Notes: generated by a model from the sequence alone, not told the origin. Shown: positions 22,905 through 35,960, counted from the stretch's first letter. The stretch: 64,000 bases of DNA from Myxocyprinus asiaticus (GCF_019703515.2 NC_059359.1:1357501-1421500), one strand, 5' to 3'. Numbers and translations: made by a program.

Positions 22905-23945
22905 TAAAAACAGCAATGAAAAGAAAGAAATGAAAAATAATAGAACAAAAAAAACAAGGAAATGCAGGAAACTGTTTTGGTGCCTCTTTGTGTTGTTACA
23001 ACAAGGCGCCACTCATTAGCCGACCGCAGGCTTCTGGTGGGCGCGTAGCTCTGCAGAAATGATTTTAGGTATGCTGGAGCAGACCCAGTGACTGTTCTGT
23101 ATGCCAGCATCAGAGCCTTGAATTTGATACATGCATCAACCGGCAGCCAGTGGAGAGAGACAAGGAGTGGTGTAACATGTGCTCTCTTTGGTTCATTAAA
23201 GACCAGACGTGCTGCTGCATTCTGGATCATTTGCAGGGGTCTAATTGCACATGCAGGGAGGCCTACAATGAGAGCGTTACAGTAGTCCAGTCTAGAGATG
23301 ACAAGTGACTTAAGAAGTTGTGTGGCGTGTTCAGAAAGGTGGAAGGCGGAAGGGTCTTATCTTCCTGATATTGTAAAGTCTACATGATCGTGCTGTCTTT
23401 GAGATGTGGTCTGTGAAATTCAGTTGGTTATCGATGGTTACCCCTAGATTTCTGACCGTTTTGGAAGGCGTTACTGTAGATGCACCTAGCTGCACGGTGA
23501 TGATGTGTTCAACAGCAGGGTTGGCTGGAAAGACAAGGAGTTCGGTCTTGGCTGGGTTGAGTTGCAGGTGGTGTTTCTTCATCCAGGCCGAGATGTCCAC
23601 CATGCAGGCAGAGATTCGAGCAGTCACTGTGGTGTCGTTGGGCTGGAAAGACAAGTAGAGCTGTGTCATCGGCGTAGCAGTGGTAAGAGAAACCATGTGC
23701 CTGAATGATGGGTCCCAGTGATGTTGTGTATATAGAGAAGAGAAGTGGCCCAAGCACTGAGCCCTGAGGTACCCCAGTAAGTAGCTGATGTGACTTGGAC
23801 ACCTCAGCTCTCCAGGCTACCTTGAAGGACCTACCTGAGAGAGAGGAATTAAACCAGTCAAGCACAGTTCCTGTAATGCCCAGCGAAGAGAGGGTGGAGA
23901 GTAGGATCTGATGGATTTTAAAATGAATCCGCTTTTTCTCCACTG
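22905..23945 (-). pseudogene. L2/CR1-type LINE reverse transcriptase fragment
   Basis: On the minus strand the sequence enters the reverse transcriptase at HQILLSTLSSLGITG. It runs through [14 protein letters not shown] and the active-site motif HCYADDT, then AWMKKHHLQLNPAKTELLVF, RNLGVTIDNQLNF and, after a break, IQNAAARLVFNEPKR and LHWLPV. A two-base loss just after the YADD motif shifts the frame, and the part between about 23330 and 23230 is out of frame. The element is 5'-truncated, as is usual for LINEs, and inactive. It lies inside the composite element at 21467-24444. Confidence 0.9.
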
Positions 23946-24444
23946 TTTATGTTCACTTTAGACATCACTCACTGTGTTTACATGAATACCTCACCAAGAC
24001 TGAGGAATGATTTTGACCGGTCAGGCATGGATCCGAGCTATCACGCGAGTTCTCGGAGCTCACGCGCATGTTTGTGCGCACACACATAAGACACCTGTCA
24101 GTCAAACAGCGCGCAGCTATTACTATCGCTAGTATAAAATTACGCACTCTGGATTATTTTCAACAGCAGAATAAGAATATTAACTCTGTAATAAGTGACA
24201 CAGGCCTTGGTTATATCACAAATATAGCCGGTTATTTTTCCGTTAATGACGTTTTAATCAGGCTACTTATCTGGTCGGCCAAATAAGATTCTCTTTCACT
24301 TGCCCCTTCAAAAATCTACTTGCGAACAAACATTAATGTTGAGCCCTGCTTTCAAAAACGCTCTCTAGTAGCATGTATTTGAAAATGATGTTTGGAAACT
24401 GAAAACGAGTTTTCAACTGAAAATGTATTAGTGTGGGCGTGGCC

Positions 24445-25700
24445 TAAGTTGGCCTTTTTAGCTGGAAACTAACCCAAAAAAATAGTTAAACTCTCAATGC
24501 TTCACTGTTATTAATCATTGGAGGGGTCTAAGTAGAAAACAACGGGACATCTCAAATCTCTCCTACTCTATAATGAGTGTATCGGAGCGTAATTCAGAGT
24601 GTGCGAATAAAGACTCTTCTACCTGCACGCTGATAATCGCCATCTCTCATTTCTATGGCAACACGCTCATCTCTCAAGGTCGCCTTTGAGTGAAGAGAGA
24701 TAACACTTGGTGCAATCTACACCTCGAGCAGATCGCGCTTTCTTTCTAGCAGTTTACCCAGTGCCCTTGAGTGCACACTAGGAGGCTTGTTCAGTCTCTT
24801 CTGTGCTGCTGATAAGGCAAATAGTGTTTTTTGTGGAGTTATTGAATTATAGGTCAAGCACTGACCTTATACACACAACTGAGCCTTATTGATCTGTGTA
24901 AGGGCTGAAGTTTAGCTCACTGCAGCTTAACCAGGTAAACAGGTCATATGTAATGTAATGAACCACGTGTAAAATGTCACTAATACCAGAGGGGACACAT
25001 TTACTGTAATTAATCATTTTTGTAAATACTTTATATGTGAACGAAAAACACCATTACAACAAGGTTGTTTAAGGTTATTTGTTAACAGTTAGTATCATGA
25101 ACCTTTTATTAAAGAAGCACTCAGTCATGTTTTGTTTATGTTGTCTTAGACTTACACTGACACCTAGTGGAGTGGATGCAGCATCGTTCAAACGCAGTAG
25201 TTTTTAGCTACTGACGCCATTGCAGAAATTCACTATTCACAGTCAGCGATTAATTAAATCCATGAGTGAAAGTGTCCAAAAACACTTAAGGATGGTTACT
25301 GAGATTAAGCCAGTAGCATTCAGCTGGTCATGTGATCATAACATGGCAGCCCCCATGTAGAGACCCTCCCCATTTACAATAAAACATGTCTTCATCAAAA
25401 GTGAGTACTCATGATTTTATACATTTTTATACATATGTTTCAAATGACTATTCATTTTTTTAGCAGTAAAACATTTGTAATGAGGTTAAAATTACTGAGT
25501 GCTTGTTTAATCTTTGTTAATGTTAATTTAGCATTATTATTTCATGTAAGTTTATAATGCATTAACTAATTTTAACATGTCATTTTAACTTTAAAAAACA
25601 AAATTGAAATCATCATTAACTATGATTAACAAGCGCTTTAAAAATATTGTTCATTGTTAGTTCATGTTAACTGTTATAGTTTATTAATGACGTGAATGAA
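24445..25700. other. Non-coding stretch
   Basis: No gene. The sequence is mixed composition to about 25000 and AT-rich after that. Confidence 0.45.
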
Positions 25701-25719
25701 TACAACCTTATTAATTTTT

Positions 25720-25839
25720 GTTATTTAAAAAAAAAAAAAATTTTATTTTTATTTTATTTTTATTTTTTTTAACTCTACTGTATTTAAAAATCGAATTTGT
25801 GTCGTGGGTGGATTTCACGAAAACTTGTCCAGGTCATTT

Positions 25840-25889
<50 letters not shown>

Positions 25890-26110
25890 CCTAAAGAAAA
25901 TAAAGCCTGCTGTTTATTTATTTTTCATTATATCATTTATATAGTATTTTTTCTGTATTACAATAAAAATACTTTTTATTAAAATCAGTAACATTTAAGG
26001 GCAAATATTACCATGATGTACAAAAGATTTTTTGCAATTTAAACAATAAATTAACAGTAATTAGAGTATTTATTTATTTATTTTTTTATTTTTTTACAGT
26101 ATGATAATGA
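25720..26110. repeat. AT-rich low-complexity stretch with A and TA runs
   Basis: There are A runs at about 25727-25740 and 25839-25855, followed by a TA microsatellite to about 25886. ATTTATTTATTTTTT-type runs lie near 26070-26095. Confidence 0.85.
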
Positions 26111-28160
26111 GGATTTGTAGGGAAAATTTGCTTAATTTTCATAAATAATGTCAGAATGAAAAAGTCTTGGTATATGTTGACGCAGTAGTTAAAAATGAAA
26201 AATACTTTTACAGCATTTATTAATCATGGTTGATGTTAATTTCTACATATACTAATGCCTCTGTTACATTAAAAGTTGTGCATGTTAATATTAGGCTAGT
26301 TAAAGAAGTGTTACGGGTTCAATACAAGTTTACCTCAATCTGCAGCATTTGTGGCATAATGTTGATTACCACAAAAATTAATTTTGACTCGTCCCTTGTT
26401 TACTAAAAGAAACAACAGAAAACCCCAGCAAGACACTTCCAATGAAAGTTAACGGTGCCAGTTCATAAACGCTAAAATACACATTGTTTCAAAAGTATAG
26501 CCACAAGACGTAAACGTTATACATGTTAACATGATTATAGTGTGATAAAATCACTTACTAACTTTATCTGTGTAAAGTTATATCCAATACCGTGATAGCA
26601 GGCTTTAGTTATCATGACAATATTGGATATAATAATAATTGGGATTTTTTTTTTTAGTCAAATATATTTTGTGGTATTTCATGTTCTGGACCGGTTTCAG
26701 AAGATGTGAATGCATGATATGTCCTAAAAATGCAGGTTTGAATCCTCCCCGTACAGTAAGCTGATGCTCATGTGATGCTGGACATTTGGAGCGTGTATGG
26801 CTCTTGAGTGCCTTCCTGTCTTTTCTGTTATTGTTGTTAATGTTACTCACTCACTCGATTAATGGCTACTTGTCAGGCCAGAGTTTCATATTTCACTGAA
26901 GCTGTGCAGAGATGGAGTAAATCAATAGCTGAAATAGAGAGAGAAAGGGAGAGAGAGCGCTCTATCCAGCACGCATGGGTTGCACGGCTGCTGCAGACAC
27001 CGCTTGTGCCCCTCGCTTCCTCAAACCACACTGGATCAGACCATCTGGGCTTGCGGGGGTTGCCATTTACATCCCGTCTGTCTTCCCCAGGAGTCCGCAT
27101 CTTGAGGTGGCCACACGGCATGTCACATTGCATTTCTAATGCGACCGACGACCTCAAACACATGCGCGATGCACTGAAGCTGCGTCACGGGCATGTGTGA
27201 GTCGTCACTCTGAAAGATCCCCCCATCATTCTCCATCCCTTTTGTTTTAGTCCAATCTTTGGACTTCCAGCCTCTGAGTCTACGAGAGATGTTGTGAATG
27301 CGATTCGCTGGCAGTGATTGGCCTGCATGCGTTTCGTCTGCACGCGAGAGGCACACAGGTGAGCTGTCTCCTGCACACAGTGACTGCAATAAGGTAAGCA
27401 TCTGCACCCCCTCCCCCCCCCCTCATTCTGCTCTTCCTGGCAGTGCATGCTCCTGATCAGCACAAATGCTCCCCAGATGCTCCCATCACATGCTTAACGG
27501 TGTGTGTGCTTTTATAGGGAATAAACAGGTTTATGTTGCAGGCAGTGCATGCATGCAAACTCGCAAATGGCATGACATGGCCCCTGACGTGCTGTTATGT
27601 CCGGAACGGGCCGGCCCAAGTGAGAATCGTGGTGGTACTTGAGATGGCACTGACACAGACAGGAAGACACGCTTCATGCATCTTGTATATAACATGCATT
27701 TTGGCAGTTTGTGCTGCCGGATGCTGTTTTTGCCACCTTCTCTGAGCAATTGATTGGTGATGCGTGTTAGGACTTCCTGCCCTGGGGTGGTGGGGGAGAT
27801 GGGAGATGGAGGAAGAAGCAGGTTGTTCTCCCATCTGTATTAACACCTCACAGCATCCTGCCACGGTGCAATCTCAGAGGCCTGTGTGAGATCTCCACCA
27901 ACAGGTGGCAGGAGTGCTGTGAACGATTAGACCTGTGTGAGGATAAGAAAGTGAACGGACGACAAGCACTGATATGTGTCCCTGTACGAGACGAGATTAC
28001 CCTTGGCATGGTTCAACCTGGGCATTGGTACAAACATTACTTATAGAAGTAGCCGAGTTGCATTGACATCAGCGGAATGCACTCTGGGTAATTAGTGGTG
28101 TTTACCAAGTCAAGAATCACTATTTCCATTGCTCATAGTGACGGCATTTATGGTCACTTA
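26111..28160. other. Non-coding stretch, partly GC-balanced
   Basis: No gene that I can support. Bases 26860-27920 have higher GC, a short GAGA-rich tract (26935-26960) and a C run (27410-27422). Several short open frames on both strands lack any recognised domain, splice context or codon bias. It may be unique non-coding DNA. Confidence 0.45.
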
Positions 28161-28167
28161 AGAAAAG

Positions 28168-28292
28168 TGTTCCTCTAGGTCAACTGGTGGAGTGCATGTT
28201 GCTATCAATGCCAAGATCATGGGTTAATTTCCCAGGGAACACACAAACTGGTAAAATGTATAAATGTGTCTGCCAAATGCATAAATGTAAAT
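28168..28292 (+). repeat. tRNA-derived SINE (family 2), internally shortened
   Basis: GTTCCTCTAGGTCAACTGGTGG, a decayed box B (GGGTTAATTTCCC) and the tail GTCTGCCAAATGCATAAATG match 11155-11301. Part of the tail region is deleted. Confidence 0.82.
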
Positions 28293-28382
28293 CAGCTTAT
28301 TCCAGTTTTTTTTTGTTGTTGCAAAAAGTGGCGTACTGAAGCCACATGTAAACGAGAATGGTATTTTCCTTATGCTGTTTAA

Positions 28383-29078
28383 AGGCCTGTTCACACCAAA
28401 TCTGTGACAGTTTTGCGGGACGAACTTCCAACATAATGTCTATTCCCATGAGTCTTTAAAAAAATTAAATGAAAATGTATTTCACCCCTGAACAGTAGGT
28501 GGCGCTGTTGCTGTTCTACAAACATTTATTTAGTCTCCTGCCCGCATGGTATTTTAGAGCTCCGGTCTATTCTTTATTTAAATTATTGCAATATTTTTTT
28601 TTATATTATCCTTGCAATAAAAATGTTTGTCTACAGTAAAATATTGTATGTATAGAGTCTTTTTATGATATATATTACTACAAAATTAGTGCAAATGCAT
28701 TTGTGAACGTCGCTGCTAATTTTAATGGCATCAAAATATAACGGGCACAGTGATATACATGAAATAATATAACAGCTGCATGTCCAATGCCGGTGTTTTC
28801 CAGTTGATTAGCGCCAAAAACATGCTGGATTGAGCAGCTCCAATGACTCTGGAAAAATGACAGAAAGCTCTTATCTCATTGGTCACTCAGTTTTCATAGC
28901 AGTCCAAAGAAAAAAATCTGAACACACTTCGTGAAAACAAAACAAAAAACGTTGGATTGTTGGCGGACGATTTGTCGGACCCGATGTGAATGGCGCCATA
29001 GGATTGCGTTGTTCCCATTCAAAAGTTCGTTCGGAACTAACAATCGCACCGAAAAACAGACTTGGTGTGAACAGGCCT
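28383..29078. mobile_element. MITE with TAA duplication (PIF/Harbinger-like), 696 bp
   Basis: Inverted ends AGGCCTGTTCACACCAAATC and, reversed, AGGCCTGTTCACACCAAGTC are flanked by TAA (28380-28382 and 29079-29081). No coding region. Superfamily is inferred from the 3-bp target. Confidence 0.82.
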
Positions 29079-29261
29079 TAAGGAAGTATAAGGAAGCGGT
29101 TTAACACACCTAGGATTCTGCTGGATAACGTAGCTTATGTGGCCATGTAAATGCATAAGCAACATTCTAATGCAAATTCACTCTAGCGCACCAGGAGAAT
29201 TTCAGGGTATGACGTAAGAGGAAAACCCCACTATTACAGCGTAATGCTGCCGCAGGTTTGA

Positions 29262-29450
29262 TGGAAAGTTCACCCAACAGTGATAATTCTCTCAACTTTT
29301 ATGCCGTCCCAAACTCGTATGACTTTCGTTCTTCCCTGGAACACAAACAAAGACATCTGAAAAATGAATGAGGTGTTTTGTCCATACAATGCAAGTCAAC
29401 GTTGTCAAAGTTTCAAGCGCCAAAAAGGATGTAAAGTCAGCATAAATGTA
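29262..29450 (+). repeat. MITE fragments
   Basis: AGTTCACCCAACAGTGATAATTC resembles the left end of the 14802-15042 family. TCCATACAATGCAAGTCAAC and TTTCAAGCGCCAAAAAGGAT resemble the foldback repeat at 3484-3837. Confidence 0.55.
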
Positions 29451-31307
29451 ATCCTTACGACTCGAGTGGTCCTCTGAAGCGGTACGATCACTTTTGGCGT
29501 GGATCAGATCACAGTGGAAAGTCCCCCGTGAAGTGCTTTGACCAGCATGATTCGATTTGGTGTTTTGACGTATTTTCTACTGAAACAGGAAGTGGGGGCG
29601 AAACATGTCGAACGACTTGTCCCATTTTTAAAAATAGCTCATGCTCATGTCAGATTCACTTACTGGGGAAACTTGAAGCGATCTCAATACCGGCCAAGGC
29701 AATTCTCCTCGAGTGCTGCTCCCACGTTGACGCGTCCCATTCAAAAGTTATCATCCCTATGCCCTATTCCCTTTTTAGACCATTACCTTCCACTGCGAGA
29801 GCGTCAAATGGCTGAACAGTGATAACGATCAGTCCGAACTCTCTCTTAAGCGATTCTTATTGGATTTGGAATGACCCTACAGCATTGATTGTGCTCCATT
29901 CAAAGTGCCCTGCAAAGGCATTATCAGCGCCAGTTAGAACACAGCTAGGCACATTGAACGGTTGTAGGGGGAGGGATGTTTTAGTTCTAGAAAGCATTTG
30001 ATTGGATAAGGTTTAGAAGTACACTAGCATATAGCTAATAGACATGGATTACAAGCAGCAAAACTTTACTTTTTGATTTCACGGGATCTTTAAGTCCTCA
30101 TTCGCTATAAATCTGATTAATTTTCTAGTGTATACCATCAACCTTTTGGTGACCGCGGTACATTTTAAAAGTAATATTTCCTCATCTTAAACCACAAATG
30201 CATTTTAAAACCGTGAACCTTTAGCAACACTGTAGAATTAGTACGGGACATGCAGGGCAGTAGACGTCCCGTTTAAGCCAAAAATGGGTAATTTAACGGC
30301 TAATACGGGTTTTGATTACTTCAAACCGTAGAATTGGCAAGCTCTGAGCAAACTAGTATTTTAGTACTTTTAGCGACTCAAATTTAGACTAAATATTACT
30401 CTCAAGTTAAGCTGCGATTTTGTAATATCATTCAATACAACAGTAGCAATTAAAGGTTGCACATATTTGATTTGCCGTTATGTATTTGGTAGTACTTTCA
30501 CCTGCATATGTTGTTTTTGTAGTGCTGGTGTCCTTAACTAGCTTAACCAGCAAAACTTCCAGGGTCAACAAGCCTCGGTTGAAGGATCATGCTGGTTCAC
30601 CAACTACACCATCACTAACCATTTTATGTAAATTCCTGCTGGTCTTTTCATTAGGGTTGTGATTAGCTTTGTTATGCCACTGCTGCATGTTACACACAAC
30701 GTGATGAGGTCACAGATAAAGCCGAGGTCACAGTATGAGGTTTAAACACATAACCTCGCACAGACCCAATCACGCTGAAAACAGTCATTAGTGCTCGGCT
30801 ATTACATTAGATATGTGCATAATTAATTCCTCAAGGGAGTAAACATCTCAACATGTCACGGATACAAAGTTTTAATCACGCCTGTGTTTTCATTTGTTAG
30901 ATATTTTATGTAAATCTACTCATTAGTCAACTGTTGTTGACCATGGCTTTGCTTTCCAGGGCGAACATCTACAACAATTATCAGTCTATCAAAAACAATT
31001 AGTGTAGCCTAGGGGCTCTCTTTTCTTTATAAACTCATTCAAAGAATCTCAAGCTCTCAACGAGGACTTGACCATTATAATACACTTAAACGCTTCGGTT
31101 CCACCTACAACAACAGAGGCCAGGCCACGTCCATGCCGCTGAATATCAACAAAAGCGAACTCATCAAAGCGATGCTCTGGGCGTTTGCCAGCAGTTGTTC
31201 TGGTTTGATTCTAGCTCGTTGTCCTTGTTTTTCAGCCCTTTTCCCCTTCAAATAATTGGGCAAATTTGTCTCGTATAATAGATTACTGAAATATATTAAA
31301 CCATTTT
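29451..31307. other. Non-coding stretch
   Basis: No gene. Bases 30660-30910 look like unique sequence (CATAATTAATTCC, GTGATGAGGTCACAG). The rest has no recognised repeat boundary. Confidence 0.45.
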
Positions 31308-31975
31308 CAGTGGCAAGAAAAAGTATGTGAACCCTCTGGAAATAGCTGGTTTTCTGCATTAATTGGTCATAAACTGTGATCTTCATTAAAGTCACACGTA
31401 TAGACAAACATAATGTGCTTCAGCTAACACACTAACAATTATATTCTTTCATGTCTTTATTGAACACATCCCATTAAACATCCAAAGTGCTGTTGAAACG
31501 TGAACCCCTTGGCTAAAGACGTCAACAAAAGCTAATTAAAGTCTGGATTTTGCATCCAATTAATGAAATGAGATTGGAGGTGTGGGCTAGAGCTACTTTG
31601 ACTTATAAAAAGCACTCAAACATTTTGAGTTTGCTATTCACAAGAAACATCTGCTGGCATGGACCATGCCTTGCAAAAAAGGGATCTCAGAAGACCTACG
31701 ATCAAGAATTGTTGCTTGGAAAAGTTTACAAAGTTATATTGAAGAGTTTAGATATTCATCTGTCCACAGTTAGACAAACTGTCTATAAATGGAGATGATT
31801 TAGTACTATAGGTACTCTCTCTAGAAGTGGCCGTCTAGTCAAGATGACTCAAAGGGCACACCGCAGAATGCTCAATGAGATATAGAAGAACACTAGAGTG
31901 ACAGATAAAGACTTGAAGGAATCATTGGAACTGGTAAACATCTCCATTCACTATACGGAAAACATTAAACATAAA
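31308..31975 (+). mobile_element. Tc1-like transposon fragment (family C), right half missing
   Basis: It begins with the terminal CAGTGGCAAGAAAAAGTATG and matches 40315-41000. Transposase N-terminal coding can be traced (ATGCCTTGCAAAAAAGGG..., then AGTGGCCGTCTAGTC, AAAGACTTGAAGGAATC), but it carries stops such as GATGATTTAG. It ends abruptly near 31975. Confidence 0.88.
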
Positions 31976-32710
31976 TCTTCATTTGAACAATCCCGATATC
32001 GAATCTTAAAATCATGAAATCGAGCACTGGTTGATCTTGTTAACAGGCCAAAAAATAACTTGAATATCCTGTTTCCCTCGGAAATATATCAGATAAATAC
32101 AATTGTTTTATTGCACATTTGCATAATGAAGATTTTATGTACATTAGGAATATACACTAGGTTTATAAAATTAGCAATGCACTGATACTGATATTGGTAT
32201 ATTAGGTAGACAGAGTGACTTCACAAAAATCGTGTTAAAGTCTACAATGAGATATCATCTGTGTGTAGGTTGTAAATACAGGATAGTTTTAATGTAAGGC
32301 TGATGTTTTTGAGGAACATGTCCTGAAGGGATTTGTACTGGAGTGAGTTCTGATCCGAACAGGCATTAAAACAGGCAGTGTCAGGGAAGACAGCCAATTT
32401 AGTCATTAATACTGCACAACCTTTGTCTTCTTTTACACCGTTCTAAACTTCTAATTTCTGTAAAATGGATTTGTTGCTCTCACTTAAATCACAGGAGGAG
32501 AGTTCACCAGCTTGTCAAGGCCAAAGTGGTACTTAGAAATGCAACTTTGAGTGAAAAGTTATACAAGTTCTAGTTTTTTTTAGTCAATGAACATGAATTC
32601 TGCAGATCCTGGAATCATTATTCATGTTTTGTAATGGACTCATGGACTTTGTAACAGACTGTGATGAAGCGTTTTCTGCCCTAAATCTAGCAAGCTTTTT
32701 ATAAATTTAT
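31976..32710. other. Non-coding stretch
   Basis: No gene or clear repeat boundary. Confidence 0.4.
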
Positions 32711-32727
32711 AACATTATACTTCGTAT

Positions 32728-33155
32728 GGGGCCTGGGTAGCTCAGCGAGTAAAGACACTGACTACCACCCATGGAGTCGTGAGTTTGAATCCAGGGCGTG
32801 CTGAGTGACTCCAGCCAGGTCTCCTAAGCAACCAAATTGGTCCGGTTGCTAGGGAGGGTAGAGTCACATGGGGTAACCTCCTTGTGGTCGCTATAATGTG
32901 GTTCTCGCTCTCGGTGGGTGCATGGTGAGTTGTGCGTGGATGCGCGGAGAGCAGCGCAAAGCCTCCACACGTTGTAACGCGCTCAACAAGCCACGTGATA
33001 AGATGCGCGGATTGACGGTCTCGGACACGGAGGCAACTGAGATTCGTCCTCCGCCACCCGGATTGAGGCGAGTCACTACACCACCACGAGGACTTAGAGG
33101 CCATTGGGAATTGGGCATTCCAAATTGGAGAGAAAATAAAAATAAAATAAAAAAA
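32728..33155 (+). repeat. tRNA-derived SINE (family 1), complete, with 17-bp duplication
   Basis: The head GGGGCCTGGGTAGCTCAGCG contains box A (from 32738), and box B GAGTTTGAATCC lies at 32781-32792. The body shares GGTAACCTCC and GATTGACGGTCTCGG with the other copies. The tail is AAAATAAAAATAAAATAAAA. Flanks AACATTATACTTCGTAT (32711-32727) and AACATTATACTTTGTAT (33156-33172) are a 17-bp duplication with one mismatch. This is the best-preserved copy in the window. Confidence 0.95.
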
Positions 33156-33172
33156 AACATTATACTTTGTAT

Positions 33173-33659
33173 TATATTACCCTGGAATTAGTTAAAAAAA
33201 AAAAAAAGTTACCACAGCTGCGATGAAGTTTCTCATAGAGCCGCTGAGGGAGTGACAGTAAATTTGACATGTTCTCTCATCTGACTGCTGTAATCCACCA
33301 TAGGAGTCTGCACAGGCCTTAAAATGAAACCCGAACTCGACCCATACCCGAGACAGTGTGGCTCGACCCGAACCCGGACACTCTCTTTATAATTTAATGT
33401 AAGCATAGTAGGCAACTTTCGTAACACGGCAGCCCTTCAGTAGGCTACACTAGAGCAGAAGGGAAAAAAACATTGCTTTACCGTTTATCAAGTACTGAAA
33501 CTTTGCTTGGTGCAGAACAATCTGGAATAATGTTAAACAATGTAACAGTCACCTCTTTGCAGCCTGAACTTGTTCAGAACGTTGACATTTTGTGAAACCT
33601 GCGCTAAAACAATCTAGATGCAGCGCAACTAATGTAATAGAACGCAGCTCTCTCGACAT
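33173..33659. other. Non-coding stretch
   Basis: No gene. Contains an A run at about 33194-33207. Confidence 0.4.
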
Positions 33660-34390
33660 GCGTTTTTGAAACCAAGTTCTTTTTCAACATGACATGGTGT
33701 CTGTTTAGATTTCACTCACCAGTGAATGAATTGTGCAGTATAGTGGTGAAGCTTTCATCAGAAAGATCCTTACACTGCGAGTAAAAGTTGTTCCGTGTAA
33801 TGTGTGTCCAAAGATCAGCTCCACTTAACCGATTTATCACTGAATAATAATGTAAACAAAAAAAAAACAACATTTAATTATAATCGCAAGCAGGACAGAT
33901 GAGATAAAGCAGTTCGAGTCTCTCTCGTTAACATGCGCTAATTTAAAGACACTGTTTACGGAGATGCTGGATTTCTTAAAGAGACAGTTCCGGTTTTTAG
34001 CAAGCGTTCAGCCAATCAATGTAAATATCTCTGAATGGTACAGATTATGCAATTAAGCAATAAACATGTAAGAGAACATAATATATGCAATATAATATCA
34101 TATGTATTGATTTAATACATTTTGTTCATTTTTAAAAAGCTAAAATGTGAACAAAATGGTGAAAATCTAATAAAATATAATTAGTAAAATGTATATTTTC
34201 ATATTGTACCTAGTTAGAAGGTCCCCTGTATAATTCACAGCATTAGCTGGGAGAGAATTTATTTCATGTGTAAGCAAAAGGGACATTATAACTGAAATAT
34301 ATCCATATGAATCGATATCGGAATAGAATTGAATCAAGAGCTTGTGAATCGGAATCGAATCGGGAAATCTGTATCGATACCCAGCCCTAT
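33660..34390. repeat. hAT-like family A copy
   Basis: It shares GTTGTTCCGTGTAATGTGTG, TTCGAGTCTCTCTCGTTAAC, TTCTTAAAGAGACAGTTCCGG and the right end ATCGATACCCAGCCCTA with other copies (18330, 20590-20880, 56600-57400). The left end is unclear. Confidence 0.7.
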
Positions 34391-34929
34391 TCAGAGCTCA
34401 TGTTAGGTCTGTCTTGAATGGTTTATTCATTATCTAAAAAATCTTATTTGTTTATGTGGAAAATTATTGGGATATTTACTTAGAAAAAGTTTGCACAAAA
34501 AAACAGTCATATATTTGTAAAACATCATTTTCCACCCTCATTCTGAGCCTCGGTTTTGGTGCTGCTTCTCCTTTAAGACTTGACAGTACACGCCCACTGT
34601 TCTGATTGGCTCTCTGCTCTTGATTGACATGCCCTCTCTTCTTGCCATCTCAGAAGTGATTAAAGGTAAAGTAGGTGTTGATGTGTTGTTGTGGAGGAGG
34701 TCAGATGTAAATGTCTACCACAGTGTGACATCACAATGAGGAGGAAGTAGAGAACGAGTCGTTTTGGCAGCTTGGTTTCAACAAATGCTCTTTTTGTAGT
34801 GAAGAGAAAGTTTTGAGTTCTGAAACTTACAGTATGTTTTTATAGTACAATGAGCTCTCATGTGTCAAAAGATCAAGGAACATTTGATTCCTCATGTCAT
34901 AACCCCTTTAACTCTCTATCTTTTCCTCT
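34391..34929. other. Non-coding stretch
   Basis: No gene or repeat boundary recognised. Confidence 0.4.
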
Positions 34930-35401
34930 TGACTAACACTGTGTTCCGGCTCAGTTACTGTTCCGGTTGCTCCCGGTACACTGCACGAGTCTGTTTGTAG
35001 CTTGCTAGCCTGCTTAGCATTGCTTATTCTTTATCGTTTGCCATTTTACCATGTGCTTTGGTTTTTTCCCACTTTTCTACTGTTTCAACTGTGTGTATTT
35101 TACTTGCGCACCCTTTTCTCTTTTTTCTTTCCTTTTTTTCCGCTTGTTTACATCTCGCGTCTCGACTGCGTGCATTCGTTTTCTCCTGTGTTTTACATGT
35201 GTTTTACATGGATTATTGCATCAATCTCAAACATCTGCTGATCAGGAACCACATTGAACCACATCAATCTCAAACCCTCGCCGCTCAAGAACAACCATAA
35301 CAACAACAACAACAAACAATTGCGGTAAGTCATGGCATCCGCTCATGTTATTTCTTCCTGCATTGCATGCCAAATGTTTACTATAGCTTCTTCCGTCAGC
35401 A

Positions 35402-35960
35402 GTGAAGAATTTACATGTGATTAAATGTAAGGAATTAGTCAGGCTGACGGAGAAGGTTAATGAGTTAGAGAGCAGCACACACACTTTGGTTCTGGCTTTA
35501 GAGCCCCCGCAGCAGGGTGTTTGGGTGAAGTCTCGGCGGCATACTCGCTCAGCAAAGCGACACCACTCTGCCGTTCCAGTTAGGGTTTCCAATCGATTCT
35601 CCCCACTCAGTGATGCACCCACTGAGAATAATGTTGAAAGAGCTCTGGTTATAGGAGAGTCTATTGTAAGGAACATAGAAATAGAGACTCCAGCCACTAT
35701 TGTTAAATGCATTTGTGGTGCCAGAGCATCTGACATCAGATCAAATAAACAAGTTCTGCCTAATGCTATATACAGATTTTCTAAAACTATTATTCATTCA
35801 CTAACGATGTCCAGCTTCCCCAGTCGGAGATCACTAAAGATAATGTTAAAGAGGTGTGTGAACTTGCAAAAATGATGTCAGACACTGTAATATGCTTTGG
35901 CCCTCTCCCTGCTCATCGTGGTGATGAGGTTTATAGTAGATTAGTGTCATTGAATGGCTG
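35402..35960 (+). pseudogene. L2 ORF1 remnant with SGNH/esterase-like block
   Basis: After a short coiled segment (VRLTEKVNELESS) comes RALVIGESIVRN, equivalent to the GDS block of the esterase-like ORF1 proteins of L2/CR1 elements. IVKCICGARASDIRSN follows. The catalytic block reads GES rather than GDS. A frameshift near 35810 precedes DTVICFGPLPAHRGDEVYSR-like coding in another frame. It is not functional. Confidence 0.78.

Larger units (their letters stand above)
21467..24444. mobile_element. Composite DNA-transposon region with inverted ends, holding nested repeats
   Basis: The left end GGCCACATTCACACCAATAC and, reversed, the right end GGCCACGCCCACACTAATAC are inverted repeats about 3 kb apart. 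Inside are tandem copies of a repeat unit, a SINE and an L2 LINE fragment. There is no transposase. It could be one element that received insertions, or two copies in opposite orientation. Confidence 0.55.

Noticed and set aside
26862..27864. Several overlapping open frames in a GC-richer stretch
   Set aside because: They overlap on both strands, lack recognisable domains and show no splice or promoter context. I cannot tell them from chance.
32728..32800. A possible tRNA gene
   Set aside because: It is the tRNA-like head of a full SINE with its own 17-bp duplication.
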